Made by a program: the position numbers and the translations under genes. Positions 35,747 through 47,000 of a stretch of 64,000 bases of DNA are shown one piece after another. Within the stretch, counting starts at the first letter, position 1; each line of letters opens with the position of its first letter. The DNA comes from Acanthochlamys bracteata (Eukaryota; Streptophyta; Magnoliopsida; Pandanales; Velloziaceae). Under the pieces are notes generated by a model. It was not told the DNA's origin. It saw only the letters and a list, made by a program, of their open reading frames with translations, and did not search any database. The stretch lies in contig CM034145.1 of assembly GCA_019914995.1 (NCBI GenBank), positions 3,479,262 to 3,543,261 on the forward strand, in the 5' to 3' direction.

Positions 35747-36839
35747 TCAAGCATTTTTAATACTACCTTGTTGCCAGAAGCCTGCAAAAATTAGATAAAA
35801 ATTACTTTTGAGATGATTGTATGCATAGTTAAAGCATATAGTCAAGTCTTACACCTAGTATATGCATTCATTGAAAAATTACATATTCCAGTAGCCACAC
35901 CAGGGAGTATATTGCATGAGATGATGCAACTGATATGTAAATAATGCACTAGTATCACTTTCTCAACAAACCACCAAAAACACTTCACCAGCAAGATCAA
36001 ACACAAACCAGCACTCAAACAAGTAAAGCTTATGTATCAATTGCTACTATACAGCAGACTCCAAACTTCAGACAGTGGTTTTATCAATATTTACAAGCAT
36101 AGGGATTAATTTACAGCAGTAAAATAAAACAAAATTTGTCAGCTGAAGTTGCTAAAAATTGAGTGTTTCCAACTGCATGCAAGATCTTGTTAGCAGCAAC
36201 AGAAGTTACTAAGCATTTTGAACATTTCATAGATGAGCTATGTATTATTGCATCATGCATGATAGATGGTAGAATGATGATGATGAACATTCAAACATTT
36301 CCAACCTTCCACATGCTATCATCACTAAGTGACCACAGTGTCCTTATTGATAACATTTTTCCTTATAATTCTACTAAATTTCATATCTTCTGTGTTACTT
36401 GATTTACACGATATTCGTGAAAGAAATATTGAAACTCATACCTGGTAGCGGCATTAATGGAGACCAATACCTGAAGATTATTATGTAGAATTCAATAGAA
36501 GACAAATACCCCTCTCCAGTGGAATCTCCATAGGTTATTTTGTTGCGTCAGTCATATTCAAAAATGTGACAACAGTACCCTCTAACAATAGCACCAATAA
36601 GTTGCTTAACATTGTGTAAATAACTGTACTACAAGCAGTAGTTATGAATTCATCTCCTCATTTGTTTCCTGTTCCACAATATACGCATTTACTAACAACT
36701 CAAACCATACTAAAGATCGTACGTACTATGAGTACCTAGTAGTAGACATCGCGTCACCTGATTCATTCGCAAAACTGGATGTAGATATTATGCTTTTCTC
36801 CAGCCTTCTTCGCTTCACCAGTTGTGGATACTTGTTCCC
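35747..36839 (-). pseudogene. Three C-terminal exons of an unrecognised gene
   Basis: Minus-strand exons 36839-36736 (104 bp), 36471-36443 (29 bp) and 35781-35747 (35 bp including stop) each have AG before and GT after (except the last). Their phases join cleanly. The joined reading gives NKYPQLVKRRRLEKSIIS..., then GDAMSTTRYWSPLMPLPG and FWQQGSIKNA followed by TGA, 55 residues in all. The first exon is preceded by an intron-like stretch into which the gypsy element G3 inserted at 36884. Upstream exons were not found on the far side of G3 (after 49182). I do not recognise the protein. It is either the 3' end of a real gene cut by G3 or a gene fragment. Confidence 0.45.
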
Positions 36840-37149
36840 CTATCTTCCTTGAAGAAGTTATGTTGTTAAAAAGAATAGGTTGATGATGTACCGGATGGGA
36901 GAAGGGATGCCATGGAGGAAGGAGAAGCAATGAAAGGGTAGCAAACAGAGGAAACAGAAAGAGAAGCATGACTAAGGCCATGTTTGGCAACGCTATTTTG
37001 GTGCCTTTTGTAAAAATAAAACATTTAACAGTAAAATCTATGTTCGCAATGGTTGCTTTTGCGCAAAATAAGTTGCTTTTTACGCCGGTTTGTTTATTTT
37101 ACGAATGTAAATGACTATATTATCCTTAACAAGTTTGAAAAATTACATG

Positions 37150-39546
37150 TATATATTTCGCTCACCCACACTCTCTCACCTATTCGCTCGTATTCACTCT
37201 CTCCCTCGATCGCTCACCGTCGTTCTCGCTCATTCACTCTCCCCGTTCGCTCACCCACCGCGTTCTCTTCTTAACTCCTCTCATTCACTACTCTCCCATT
37301 CGTCCCAACCATAAATTTTCAAAGCCAACACCGTCTCCGCTCTAAATCTCCAAAGCGATCTACTTCTTGGTGCCAGAGATCTTCCAAATTACACCAATTT
37401 TTCAAGTCGATCTACGTCGCCGGAGTTAAGGAGATAGTACTCCAGGTATTTAATTTCTTTTATTTGATTCAATTTTGAGGTGATATGTAAAGGAGTTTCT
37501 GGTGGTGATTGAGAGAAAGCTGAGACTTCTGAGAATATTAATTGCTGGGTTTTATGGAGTTGGAAGTTTTGAATTCGATGTTTTAGTAGTTGGTGAAAGG
37601 TTGCTGGGTTTTTCCTTTTGTTAATTGAAAGTTGTTAATTTCTGTGATCTGGGTTCTGTAAGAGTGTTAAGTCTGGAAATCCTTCAGTAGCATGCATATA
37701 GATGTGGTTGTTCTATTCAGCTTCTGATCCTAGTAAAAATTTTGTGATTGTTTGCTGAGTGTTAAATTAGGCAGTGAGAATGTGAAAAACTTGAAGATTT
37801 CTGCCTTCTGAATTTCTCTATACTACAATACATTCTGCTTGTAGTTGTTTGTTCCTGAACTGATCTACGTGAATACTTTGCTTAGTGCATTGTTGGTCAC
37901 TTGGAGCATAAATGGAGAGCTCAATGCCTTCTTCCTCTGTTGAAACTCTTCGTGTATCTGCCTGCATATTATTTATGTTTGTTTTGGTAACTAAAATGAC
38001 ATCGCGATTTGGTTCCATAGGCAAAGTCTTTGACAAATCTGCTGAAAAACCAAGCCTCTTGTTTAGAAGAACTTGATTTAAGAGGTCATTAGCTTTCTAT
38101 AGCTGATAGGTTGCATGCATAAGAACATGTCAAGAACTTTGTCACCGTATTTGTTTGATTGTATATACAAGGGGGAATATTCTGCAGATCTTGTACTGTG
38201 GTAGGAGTAGGCCTTTAGAGTAGATGGCAGTCATTGTTTTTTGAATTCATACATACTACTTGGTTATTGTTGTAGTACAAGCTATATACAACAGACTGCT
38301 TCGTGTCAGATTGAAGAGTTACTTTCTTGTCCTTATGCAGGACATGGTTGGTTGTTTTACTACCTTTCTCTTTCAGTTGTCTCTTCCTTGTGTAGTTTTG
38401 TTGTGCTCTTTTAAGAATTGTGGGTTTTAGAGTGATCAAAGCATAACAAATTTTGAGCTTCTATGGCTGTTTAACAATTTTCTGTGACTGGTGGCTTACA
38501 AACTATCATTCTAAGTGCATGGAATTCTTAGTAGTCCATGATGTTTATATGCATGGACTTTCATATCTATAGCTCAAGAAAGATGAATGTAGAACCCAGT
38601 TTATGTGCATCATAGATAAACTGACAAATGTAAGTGCATGTTTAGATATATGCAACTAACTTTCTTGTTGTTTCTCCTTTCATGCATAGCATGTGTACCG
38701 TTTAACAGTTATAGCTAATAGCAACAACTAGCAATATGTTACAAGAGTTCTAGGAACCAGTGGATGCATACTGAAGTTCCTTAGCTACAGATTTATCCTA
38801 TTTTCTCAGCAACCCATCTTTTATGATGCCTACAGAAAATGGAATTTGCAATCAGTATGTTGATATCTACAATTGCAAATATAGAAAACTGAGCTTATGT
38901 TTCCACCATAAAACATTTGATTTAAAAATTCTAAAGCATAACTTGCTCTTCTAAATATGGAGTGAGTTGTACCAGATCTGATAGTTCTTCGAGTTCTTCT
39001 TTGCAAAATGAATAATGAATTTTCTCTCCTCATGCAAGTCAACATTTAAAGCCTCAAGCACCAAGCGTCTGATAATGCCACACCTATTGAATCATGACAT
39101 CTTGAATAAGGAATATGTTACTTGAGTGTTTTGGCTCATGGATATGAAGTGTCTTTGATATGCAACAGTTAGCATATGTTTTTTAAGAAGCAAATAGTCA
39201 AAAGGAAAGCATCATTTTAAGACTTTACACTTCAAGTCTTTCAACGCACGTGATGTATGCAATATGACTTTGAATTCTATATAGAAAAAATATTAGAAAG
39301 GTCACTAAATATTATATATTATATGACTTTAAACACAAACTTTGACTTTGACGTATGTTATATGCTATATGACTTTAACTTTGCTAATTGTATTTATAGT
39401 TTATAGGACTTTGCTAATTGTCTAATTGTGTGTATATAGTATAGTATTGCATGCTATATGTTGATATGTGCTTAAGTGTGCATATATGTGCTTCTAACAA
39501 CTTATCTAGTGCTATGTTGTAAGTTTGATTAACTTTATATGTTTAG
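37150..39546 (+). other. Probable 5' UTR exon and leader intron of the Harbinger Myb gene
   Basis: A CT-rich leader (about 37150-37445) ends in ACTCCAG followed by GTATTTAATTTC, a good donor. A matching acceptor, TATGTTTAG, lies directly before the ATG at 39547. The 2.1-kb interval between has no coding frames. The arrangement is inferred from splice signals only. Confidence 0.45.
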
Positions 39547-40557
39547 ATGGACTCTTCTAACAACAATCGTCAAGAGAACAAACACAAAAATTTCAAATGG
39601 ACAGAGCTTCTTCATCTGAAGTTTATTGAATGTTGTGAACAAGAGATAAATAAAGGTAATAGACCACTAACACATTTCAATGCACGAGGGTGGGAAAACA
39701 TCATACAAGCATTTAAGGAAGTCGTTAGTCATGACATTAAGCGTAAAGTATTGAAAAATCTTTGGGAGAGCATGAAAACTGATTGGCAAAATTATATGAA
39801 GTTGATGCATGGAGAGTCAGGTTTAGGATGGGATCCCATTCGGAAGACAATCATTGCAGATGATGCGTGGTGGGAGGAAAAAATTAAGGTAATTTTGTTT
39901 ACTAATATTTATGCATCATTATGATCTTCATTTGTTCATTATGCAGTTTATATAGTTTATTCTTTTTAGGCATATCCCGATTTGAAAAAGTTTAAAGGAA
40001 AGAATTTATCTCTTATTCGTGATCGTTATGAAGTTTTGTTTGAAGGCGTTACTGCTACTGGCGCACGTGCTTTCGCACCATCACAAGTACAAAGGGAGAG
40101 TGAACAAATTCAAAATGCTGAGAATTTAGAAGGTAGTGGAGATAGCGATGATGTTCAATCTAACTAAGAAAATGTTGCATTTCAAATACCCACTCATATT
40201 GTCACTGATCAGGATTTATTTTCGCCGGAGTCAGGCTCTGTGTCCTGACACCCTCAAAGAGCGGATAGCAATAGTAGGAAGAGAAAGTTCTCAACAAATG
40301 TAAGGAAGAATGTTTATGATATTGGAATGGTAGCACGTGAGAAGCGCACTGGTGTAGAGATAGCCACCCCTGAACAATGCATACAAGTACTGACAAATAT
40401 TCTAGAAATAGAGTACAGGAGTGTATTATGGAATTATGCAGCATGTGTGTTGAGTAAGAAAGATAACCGAAGAATCTTTATGAGCTTTGCTTATGATGAA
40501 GCTCGTTACAGTTGGTTGAATTTTCATTTCAATTATTTTGGCCCTGGCAAGGATTAG
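39547..40557 (+). pseudogene. Harbinger-associated Myb/SANT-like DNA-binding protein, two stops
   Basis: Exon 1 is 39547-39888 (114 codons), and the donor AAG/GTAATT is paired with acceptor TTTTTAG at 39969. Exon 2 is 39970-40557 (196 codons). The first part has the Myb/SANT-like trihelix pattern of this family: KWTELLHLKFIECCEQEI, ARGWENIIQAF, LKNLWESMKTDWQNYMKL, GLGWDPIRKTI and DDAWWEEKIK. The C-terminal half (REKRTGVEIATPEQCIQVL ... FMSFAYDEARYSWL) is conserved in plant copies. Two in-frame stops, TAA at 40165-40167 and a TGA near 40247, separate open stretches that are otherwise in one frame. In active elements this protein binds the ends and brings the transposase to the nucleus and DNA. 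Confidence 0.85.
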
Positions 40558-40947
40558 ACATGTTGGATACTATAATATTGTAGTAATATTTTATGTTATT
40601 ATTCTTATGTTTTATGATGTTAAATGTTGTCTATGTAACGTTCAGGTGTTTGTTGTCTATTGTAATATTTAGTTGATATTATCTACTATAATGTTCAGCT
40701 GTATGCTATATATTGTATGTGTCTATTGTAATATTTAGTTGTGTTATGTAATTTTGTATGTTATCGAGTATATTCGTATTTTATGTTGTAATGTTGACAT
40801 ATTGAATGATGGTGAGATGTTGCTGTGTTGTGTATTGTATTTTAAGAATATTGCTTGAATGTTGAATTTGTTAATAAATTTCTTGTATATTTTGTGGTGT
40901 TACTATATATGTTTGAATTATAATTGTTTAATTGTTCTGTTTATTAT

Positions 40948-42582
40948 TGTTAGATATTCCTGCAAGATTAACTCAAGAGGGGAGGGATGAATTGAGTTAG
41001 TCTATAAAAATTTTCGTTAAGTTTGTTATCCCTCTTGTGAGAGAGCTAACATTCTACTGTGTGTCAATTTGAACTCTGCAGATGAAGAGTTAGTGTGTTT
41101 ACTGACAAAAGTAATAAGGAGTAGTGCTCAGGGTATTTAACGTGGTTCGGCAAAACCCCTTTGCCTACATCCACGGTCGCTCTATCACCAGAGCCAAAGC
41201 TTCACTAGACCTTTAATAAGCTACAAATACACCTAGAGCGAAGTGCTTCGCCAACACACATACTCTCTACGGGGTTTCTTCGCCAAGACAATCCCTACCA
41301 GCCTCCTGGACACGCCTGTCCCCCTGGCTGATTTGCTAGCACTATTACAAGGTCTAAGAGCTTACACCAAGCTCTACCTGAGCTTCCTTTACCGGTGCAT
41401 CCAGCACCACCTTTACACTGTAAGTGACGGGTTACAAGAAACTAAACAAGTATTGAGTGCAGGATCTATCTCATGAATGTTGAGTGTATAATCAGTGATT
41501 CAGATGAGATGATCGGAGAGATTCTTTGAGAGATTTCTTGATATGATTTGCGCAAGATTTGTTTGTGTGGAGTAGTCAAGTTCGTGACCGGCAGTGGGAG
41601 ATTTTTGTGTAGAGTGGTAGAGTTCTTGTATGTCTCTGTTTTTGCTTGGATTCTCTCTACTTCTGTTTTCTTTTTGTTCTCTCCTTGTTTTTCTCTATTT
41701 CTCCACCACGTTTCCTCGTTGCTGTGACTCCCTTTTTATAGAGCATCTTTTCTGTGCAGGAGCCGTTGAGGAACGTTGCTGTTGGCGCTCGGTTCTTCAC
41801 GTCGAGAAGGAATGGTGTTGTCGGTGGTTCTTGGTGTGTTTGTGCAAAGTCTTTATTTGCGTTGAATGCGTTGAAGAGATTTGAATTTCTTTGCTAACGG
41901 TTGAGTGCTTAATTCAGCTAAGCTTCATTTGAATTTCGGTGGTGATGAGTTGATATGGTATGTCCATAATAAATGCAGTCTGAGTTGACCGCTTGGTGAT
42001 CAAGGACTTTGTTGCTTTCTTTCCTTGATTATTGAGCTTCCCTTTTGTGTGAAAGTGAAGATGATTCTAACTCTTGTAAATCTTCTGCTTCAGGTCCTTC
42101 AGTCCGTTGTGAGTGCAGGTGATTTTTGAAGGCAAGGGAAACCGTTGCCGTTGAACATATGGGTTTGTCCCAAACAGAGAAGTCTGCATATACTTGATAG
42201 CCAAACAACTGATTGTAATGTGCATTCATTGCATCCTCATCCCGTATGTTGTTCTCTGTCCGCTTGATGAGTGCGTAGAAGTTGGTTTATTATTTAGTTG
42301 TGACATCCTCTCATCCCCGTATCTTTGTTTCTCTATCCGCTTTAGCGATCGAGCGGTGGCCTGTGATGTGGTGTGGCATCCTCTGTCCCATGTCTTTATC
42401 CCTCTCCCGGTCTGTAGTAGCATAATGATTGGGTTTATATGATGCATTTATTTTTGTCTCTTTGTAAATTAAATGATCTTTGTTTGTCTAATCCTGCAGA
42501 CTTGTTTTCAGATTATTAGTTTTGTATAAATCATTGTTCTTAATTCTTTATTATCATCAAAATTATCCTTTTATTTCCAACA
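40948..42582 (-). repeat. Solo LTR (copy 2), inside Harbinger 2
   Basis: It begins TGTTAGAT and ends TTCCAACA in plus orientation, with a perfect 5-bp duplication attat at 40943-40947 and 42583-42587. It is the reverse-oriented relative of 1265-2727, sharing TCCTGCAAGATTAACTCAAG at one end, ACGTGGTTCGGCAAAACCCC near 41140, and ATCATCAAAATTA at the other end. At 1635 bp it is longer than copy 1. No internal region remains. Confidence 0.88.
41732..41743 (-). promoter_or_regulatory. TATA box of solo LTR 2
   Basis: CTATAAAAAGGG on the minus strand, the counterpart of the motif at 2011 in copy 1. Confidence 0.55.
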
Positions 42583-42617
42583 ATTATGACTAACGATTTA
42601 TCTAATTTATGTGCAGT

Positions 42618-42928
42618 TAAGTGGATTCTTGGTGTAGCAGTGATGATGAAGAAGATTATGATAGTGAAGAAGAATGGGCAAAATTTTTTGACCAAGCAAA
42701 TCGTGCAGTAAATGCGTATTATGAAAAATATTTACTGAAACGTTGTTATCAAAATTTTCGAATGAAGATACTGATTCTTTGCAACTCTATGACGATTTGA
42801 TAAGATTGTATGAGTTGGTGCCAACACGATATATGTCAGTTCATAAAGAAGTTACAATATTCGTAATAGCTTGTGCGCATAATCTTATGAATGTTATAGT
42901 AGTATTTGTTTCTATGTATGATTACTGA
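42618..42928 (+). pseudogene. PIF/Harbinger transposase, N-terminal part only
   Basis: The acidic start SSDDEEDYDSEEEW and FDQANRAVNAYYEKYLLKR (42633-42745) resembles the beginning of plant Harbinger transposases. After a frameshift, DLIRLYELVPTRYMSVHKEV and IFVIACAHNLMN (42795-42895) match the region before the catalytic domain (family L-PTRYLSVEEQVA-FL-I-AHN). The frame then ends at 42928, and the DDE nuclease is absent. The deletion therefore removed everything after the first 100 or so residues. Confidence 0.75.
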
Positions 42929-43007
42929 ATTGTTAAATAAATAATTATATTATTTTTAATTAAAAGTTTACTTAACTAATGTTGACTGTATTATTTATAC
43001 ATTTCTC

Positions 43008-43680
43008 CAAACTTATCAATTAATTATTATTTATTATTATATATTAAAAATAATATATTTATATATTAAAAAGTAATTAAAAATATTATCATAAATTAAT
43101 AATAATATAATCTATTTATTACTATATTCATAAATTTTAATATACAAAATATTAAATAGAAAGTATTATAAAATATAAAAGGTATTATTTCTCCCAACTT
43201 ATCAATTAATTATTAGTTATTATTATATATAAATAATAATATATTTATATCTTTAAAAGTAACTTAATAATATTATCATAAATTAATAACAATATAATAT
43301 ACTTATTAATACATTTATAAATATTAATACACAAAATTAAATAAAAAGTATTATTTCTCCTAACTTATCAATTAATTATTAGTTATTATTATATATAAAT
43401 AATAATATATTTATATCTTTAAAAGTAATTTAACAATATTATCATAAATTAATAATGATATAATATACTTATTAATACATTTATAAATATTAATACACAA
43501 AATTAAATAAAAAGTATTACAAAATATAAAAAGTATTATTTCTTGAACTTATCAATTAATTATTATTTATTATTATATAAAAATATTATCATAAATTAAT
43601 AATAATATAATATATTTATTAATAAAAAAGTATTATAAAATATTAAATAAAATGTATTATAAAATCAAATTTTGAAAAAT
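43008..43680. repeat. AT-rich minisatellite, about four units of 165-186 bp
   Basis: Units start at about 43008, 43193, 43358 and 43540, each with AACTTATCAATTAATTATTA. They continue with a long AT-rich body that includes ATTATCATAAATTAATAA and ATTAAATAAAAAGTATTA. The last unit is shortened. The tandem array lies in the space where the transposase catalytic region would be. Confidence 0.85.
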
Positions 43681-44057
43681 AGATAATATATAAAAATGGA
43701 TTTACAAATTTAACAATATATCATTTATTATATACATAAGGATACTTCAGTCATTTTATATCTTATTCATATATAAGCACTAGTTTAGCCAAACATATTT
43801 TTAATTTTTTTTATGAAAAAAATTGAAACAGTAATATTTATCCAAACAGAATTTTCTGAAAAGCAATTTTTTTAGCAAAAAAGCAGCAGCCGCTTCTTTC
43901 AGCAAAAGCATATAAACAACAACTTTTACAAAGAAGCTCTAAATTTTCAGTATACCCAAACATGGCCTAAGTAGAAGGCATGCAAATTTAACAAAATAAT
44001 CTTCTAGTTAGTTTTAGCTTAAATAGCTACATAAGAGGCCCTTAAAGCACATCAACT

Positions 44058-44070
44058 TGGTACTAGAGCC
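44058..44070 (+). other. Primer-binding site of G3 (initiator tRNA-Met)
   Basis: TGGTACTAGAGCC, three bases after the 5' LTR end. It differs from the standard TGGTATCAGAGCC by an inverted TC pair. Confidence 0.85.
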
Positions 44071-44075
44071 GGACC

Positions 44076-47000
44076 ATGAAGAACCATGGCACCGCTGCCC
44101 AAGAACCGGCATCATCACTCACTACTGGAAAGTTCCAACAGCGAGCAAACTCGCCACCGACAGAGCAGTCAGGGAGGGGCAGAGGGAAGCCGACTATGTG
44201 GGAACGCATGGACTTCTTAACTAAAAGACTTGCCCAACTTAAAGAGCTAGTCTTCGGTATGCAACAAACCAAGACATCTGAGTATACCAACCTACAAACA
44301 CCCTATCATGAGGGGAACCACTTCGATGATATCAACCCTACGACTAGTCAAACCAAACCCAAGCAGACAAGGGCATCTCATTCGACTGACACCTACATAA
44401 CTCCCCATAATCATATTACCAATAACCAGTGGCTACAAACCCCATCGGCGCAATCAAAACAACACCCCCCTTCACAGGAACCAGGGAGTTATTCAAACCA
44501 GAGCACTTACCACAACCCCAACCAAAATTTCCAACTCCACTCAAATCAGCCACATGCAACCAACAACCAACAAAGCCAAAACATACCATATTTCCAGGAT
44601 CAACCCAACCTGCCTATAGAGAAAGACATAAGTTTCCTTACTTTGATCGATTGGAGCCAAACGAGTGGATCTTTGCTGCAGAGCGATACTTCAGACTCTA
44701 TCAAACACACCAATGGGAGAAGGTGGGAATAGCCACCATGTATTTGCAAAGTGAAACAAGTAGATGGTACCAAAGTTTTGAACGTGACCGACCAAGACAT
44801 ACTTGGGAAGAAGTGAAGGAAGGCATCTTGAGAAGATTCGGACCCTTAGCATTTGGAAATCCTAGTTTCTCAATGCAACAACTGCAATAGACCGGCTCGT
44901 TGAGCAACTATATTGAAAAGTTTGAAGAGTTGAGGGCTCGGATACCTACCACCTCCGAAACTGATTTGATAGGAAGGTTCTGTGGTGGTCTATCCAGGAA
45001 GTTGGCAATGGATGCCATGACATCAATGCCAAATGATTTGCAAACCGCCTATTTATTGGCTAGAATGTACGATTACGAATCTACTACTAAGTTGAACAAC
45101 TCTCGGAGTAAAACATCTGCACCTGCACGATGGAACCAGTCATCTAGCGCAACCTCCAGAACCTCTAGCCAACCGACAATTAACTCAAGCACAATAAGTC
45201 TTCCACGACAGAGCTCTTGGCCCAAGGGATCCTCCTTATCGGTGGCTGAAATTAATAATCGACGAGCTAAGGGTTTATGCTTCTACTGCGATGAGAAGTA
45301 TGATCGAGGACACAAATGTACAGTTCGGCTTTATTCCCTTGCGGGTTACAATGAGCAGGAAGATGAGGAAGGAAATATCACCGAGGAGGAGCTATTGGAA
45401 GAAGATGTCATGCTATCCCTTAGTGCTATGCATGGGTTAGTTGGTCCATAAACCCTCCGAGTGGCTGGAAAAATCAAGAAACAAGAGGTTTTCATATTTA
45501 TAGATTCGGGAAGTACACATAACTTCGTATTAGACCGACTGGCCAAACACTTAAGAATGCATGCCACTTCGGTACGGCCGTTGAAAGTGGAGCTTACAGA
45601 TGAGCGTCCGCATTCAATTGAGGTCATCCATAAGAAAATACTATTAACAATCTAAGAGGTAGAGCTGAGTGTTAATGCATACCCATTTCCCTTAGGAGGT
45701 ATGGATTTGGTTTTCGGCATTCAATGGCTTGAAAGCTTACGGGACATATTGAGTAACTACAGAAAATCAGAGATGCGTTTTACTCTACATGGGCAAGAGT
45801 ATGTTTTGCATGGGATAAAAGGAGGTCAAGTGTCTCAGCTGACTGGTCTGAACCTTAAGATCACTCTCTGCTCACTGAGGCTGCAACTAGCTCAACCTCT
45901 TGCAAAGGCAGACGAGGAAAAACAGGAAGATCTTCCTACGGACTTGAAGTCATTGATTGTCAAACATCAAGAGGCTTTTAGAAGCATCAGTAAGTTGCCA
46001 CCGAAACGTACACATGACCATGGAATCTCTTTACTTCATGGATCGACACCCGCAAACAGCAGGCCTTATCGCTATCCCTAATGCAAAAAGCGGAGATCTA
46101 GAGAGCAGTAAAGGAAATGTTATCTCAAGGGATACTAAGACCAAGCTATTCAGCTTTTTCGTCGCCCGTGCTATTAGTTAAAAAGAAAGATGGCTCGTGG
46201 AGGTTTTGTGTGGACTATCGAGTCCTTAATGAGATTACGGTAAAGGATAGATTTCCTATACCCGTGATAGACGAGTTACTAGACGAATTGCACGGGGCAA
46301 GATTTTTTTCAAAGCTCGACTTGAAGTCCAGGTATCATCAAATCAGAGTTAGAGAAGAGGACGTTCACAAAAGGGTTTTTGGAACACACGACGGACATTA
46401 CGAGTTCCTAGTGATGCCTTTCGGATTAACGAATGCACCGGCAACCTTCCATCATTAATGAACGAAATCTTTCGGCCCTTCCTGCGAAAGTTCGTATTGG
46501 TTTTTTTTATGACATACTAGTTTATAGCAAGACATGCAAGGAGCATTTGAATCATCTATCCGAGGTATTCTCTGTATTACAAAAAGAATCGCTTTATGCT
46601 AACTTTGCTAAATGTAGATTTGGGTGCAAGCAATTGGAGTACTTAGGACACATTGTCTTAGAAGATGGCATAGCAACTGATCCAGTGAAAATACAAGTAA
46701 TGAGGGACTGGCCTGTCCCAACTTCACCCACAGAACTAAAGGGATTCTTAGGCCTAACAGGGTATTATCAAAGATTTGTCAAAGGTTATGGATTGATTAC
46801 TGCTCCACTAACCGCATTGCTCAAAAAGGACTCTTTCAGCTAGGCTACAGAAGCCAGTGAGGCATTCCAAGCTCTCAAGACAACAATGAGCACAACTCCT
46901 ATTCTTATCTCCCAGATTTCCAGTCACCATTCACGGTGGAAACAAATGCTTCCAATAAGAGCATTGGTGTCGTGCTCACACAAAATAGCAGGCCAGTTGC

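Larger units (their letters stand above)
36976..43967 (+). mobile_element. PIF/Harbinger element (Harbinger 2), non-autonomous, in the 5' LTR of G3
   Basis: The ends are GGCCATGTTTGG at 36976 and its exact inverse CCAAACATGGCC at 43956-43967. Both are flanked by TAA (36973-36975 and 43968-43970). The 3' LTR of G3 shows the uninterrupted site GCATGACTAAGTAGAAGG, with a single TAA at 49095-49097. Contents: a leader with a probable 5' UTR exon and intron, a Myb/SANT-like gene, a solo LTR, the N-terminal part of a transposase, a minisatellite and the right subterminal region. The catalytic part of the transposase is missing, so the element could only move with help from another copy. Confidence 0.95.
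36884..44054 (+). repeat. 5' LTR of G3, split by Harbinger 2 and internally deleted
   Basis: Segments 36884-36975 and 43971-44054 match the outer parts of the 3' LTR (48613-48692 and 49085-49182). The remaining sequence is only about 176 bp against 570 bp in the 3' LTR. The missing part corresponds to about 48693-49084, joined at AAAGAG/AAGCATG, where both sides share AGAA. It includes the TATA box. By eye about eight differences separate the preserved parts. Confidence 0.9.

Noticed and set aside
41243-41884. Open frames of 77 and 84 codons in solo LTR 2
   Set aside because: They lie wholly inside the LTR and have no motif. The matching region of copy 1 does not keep them.
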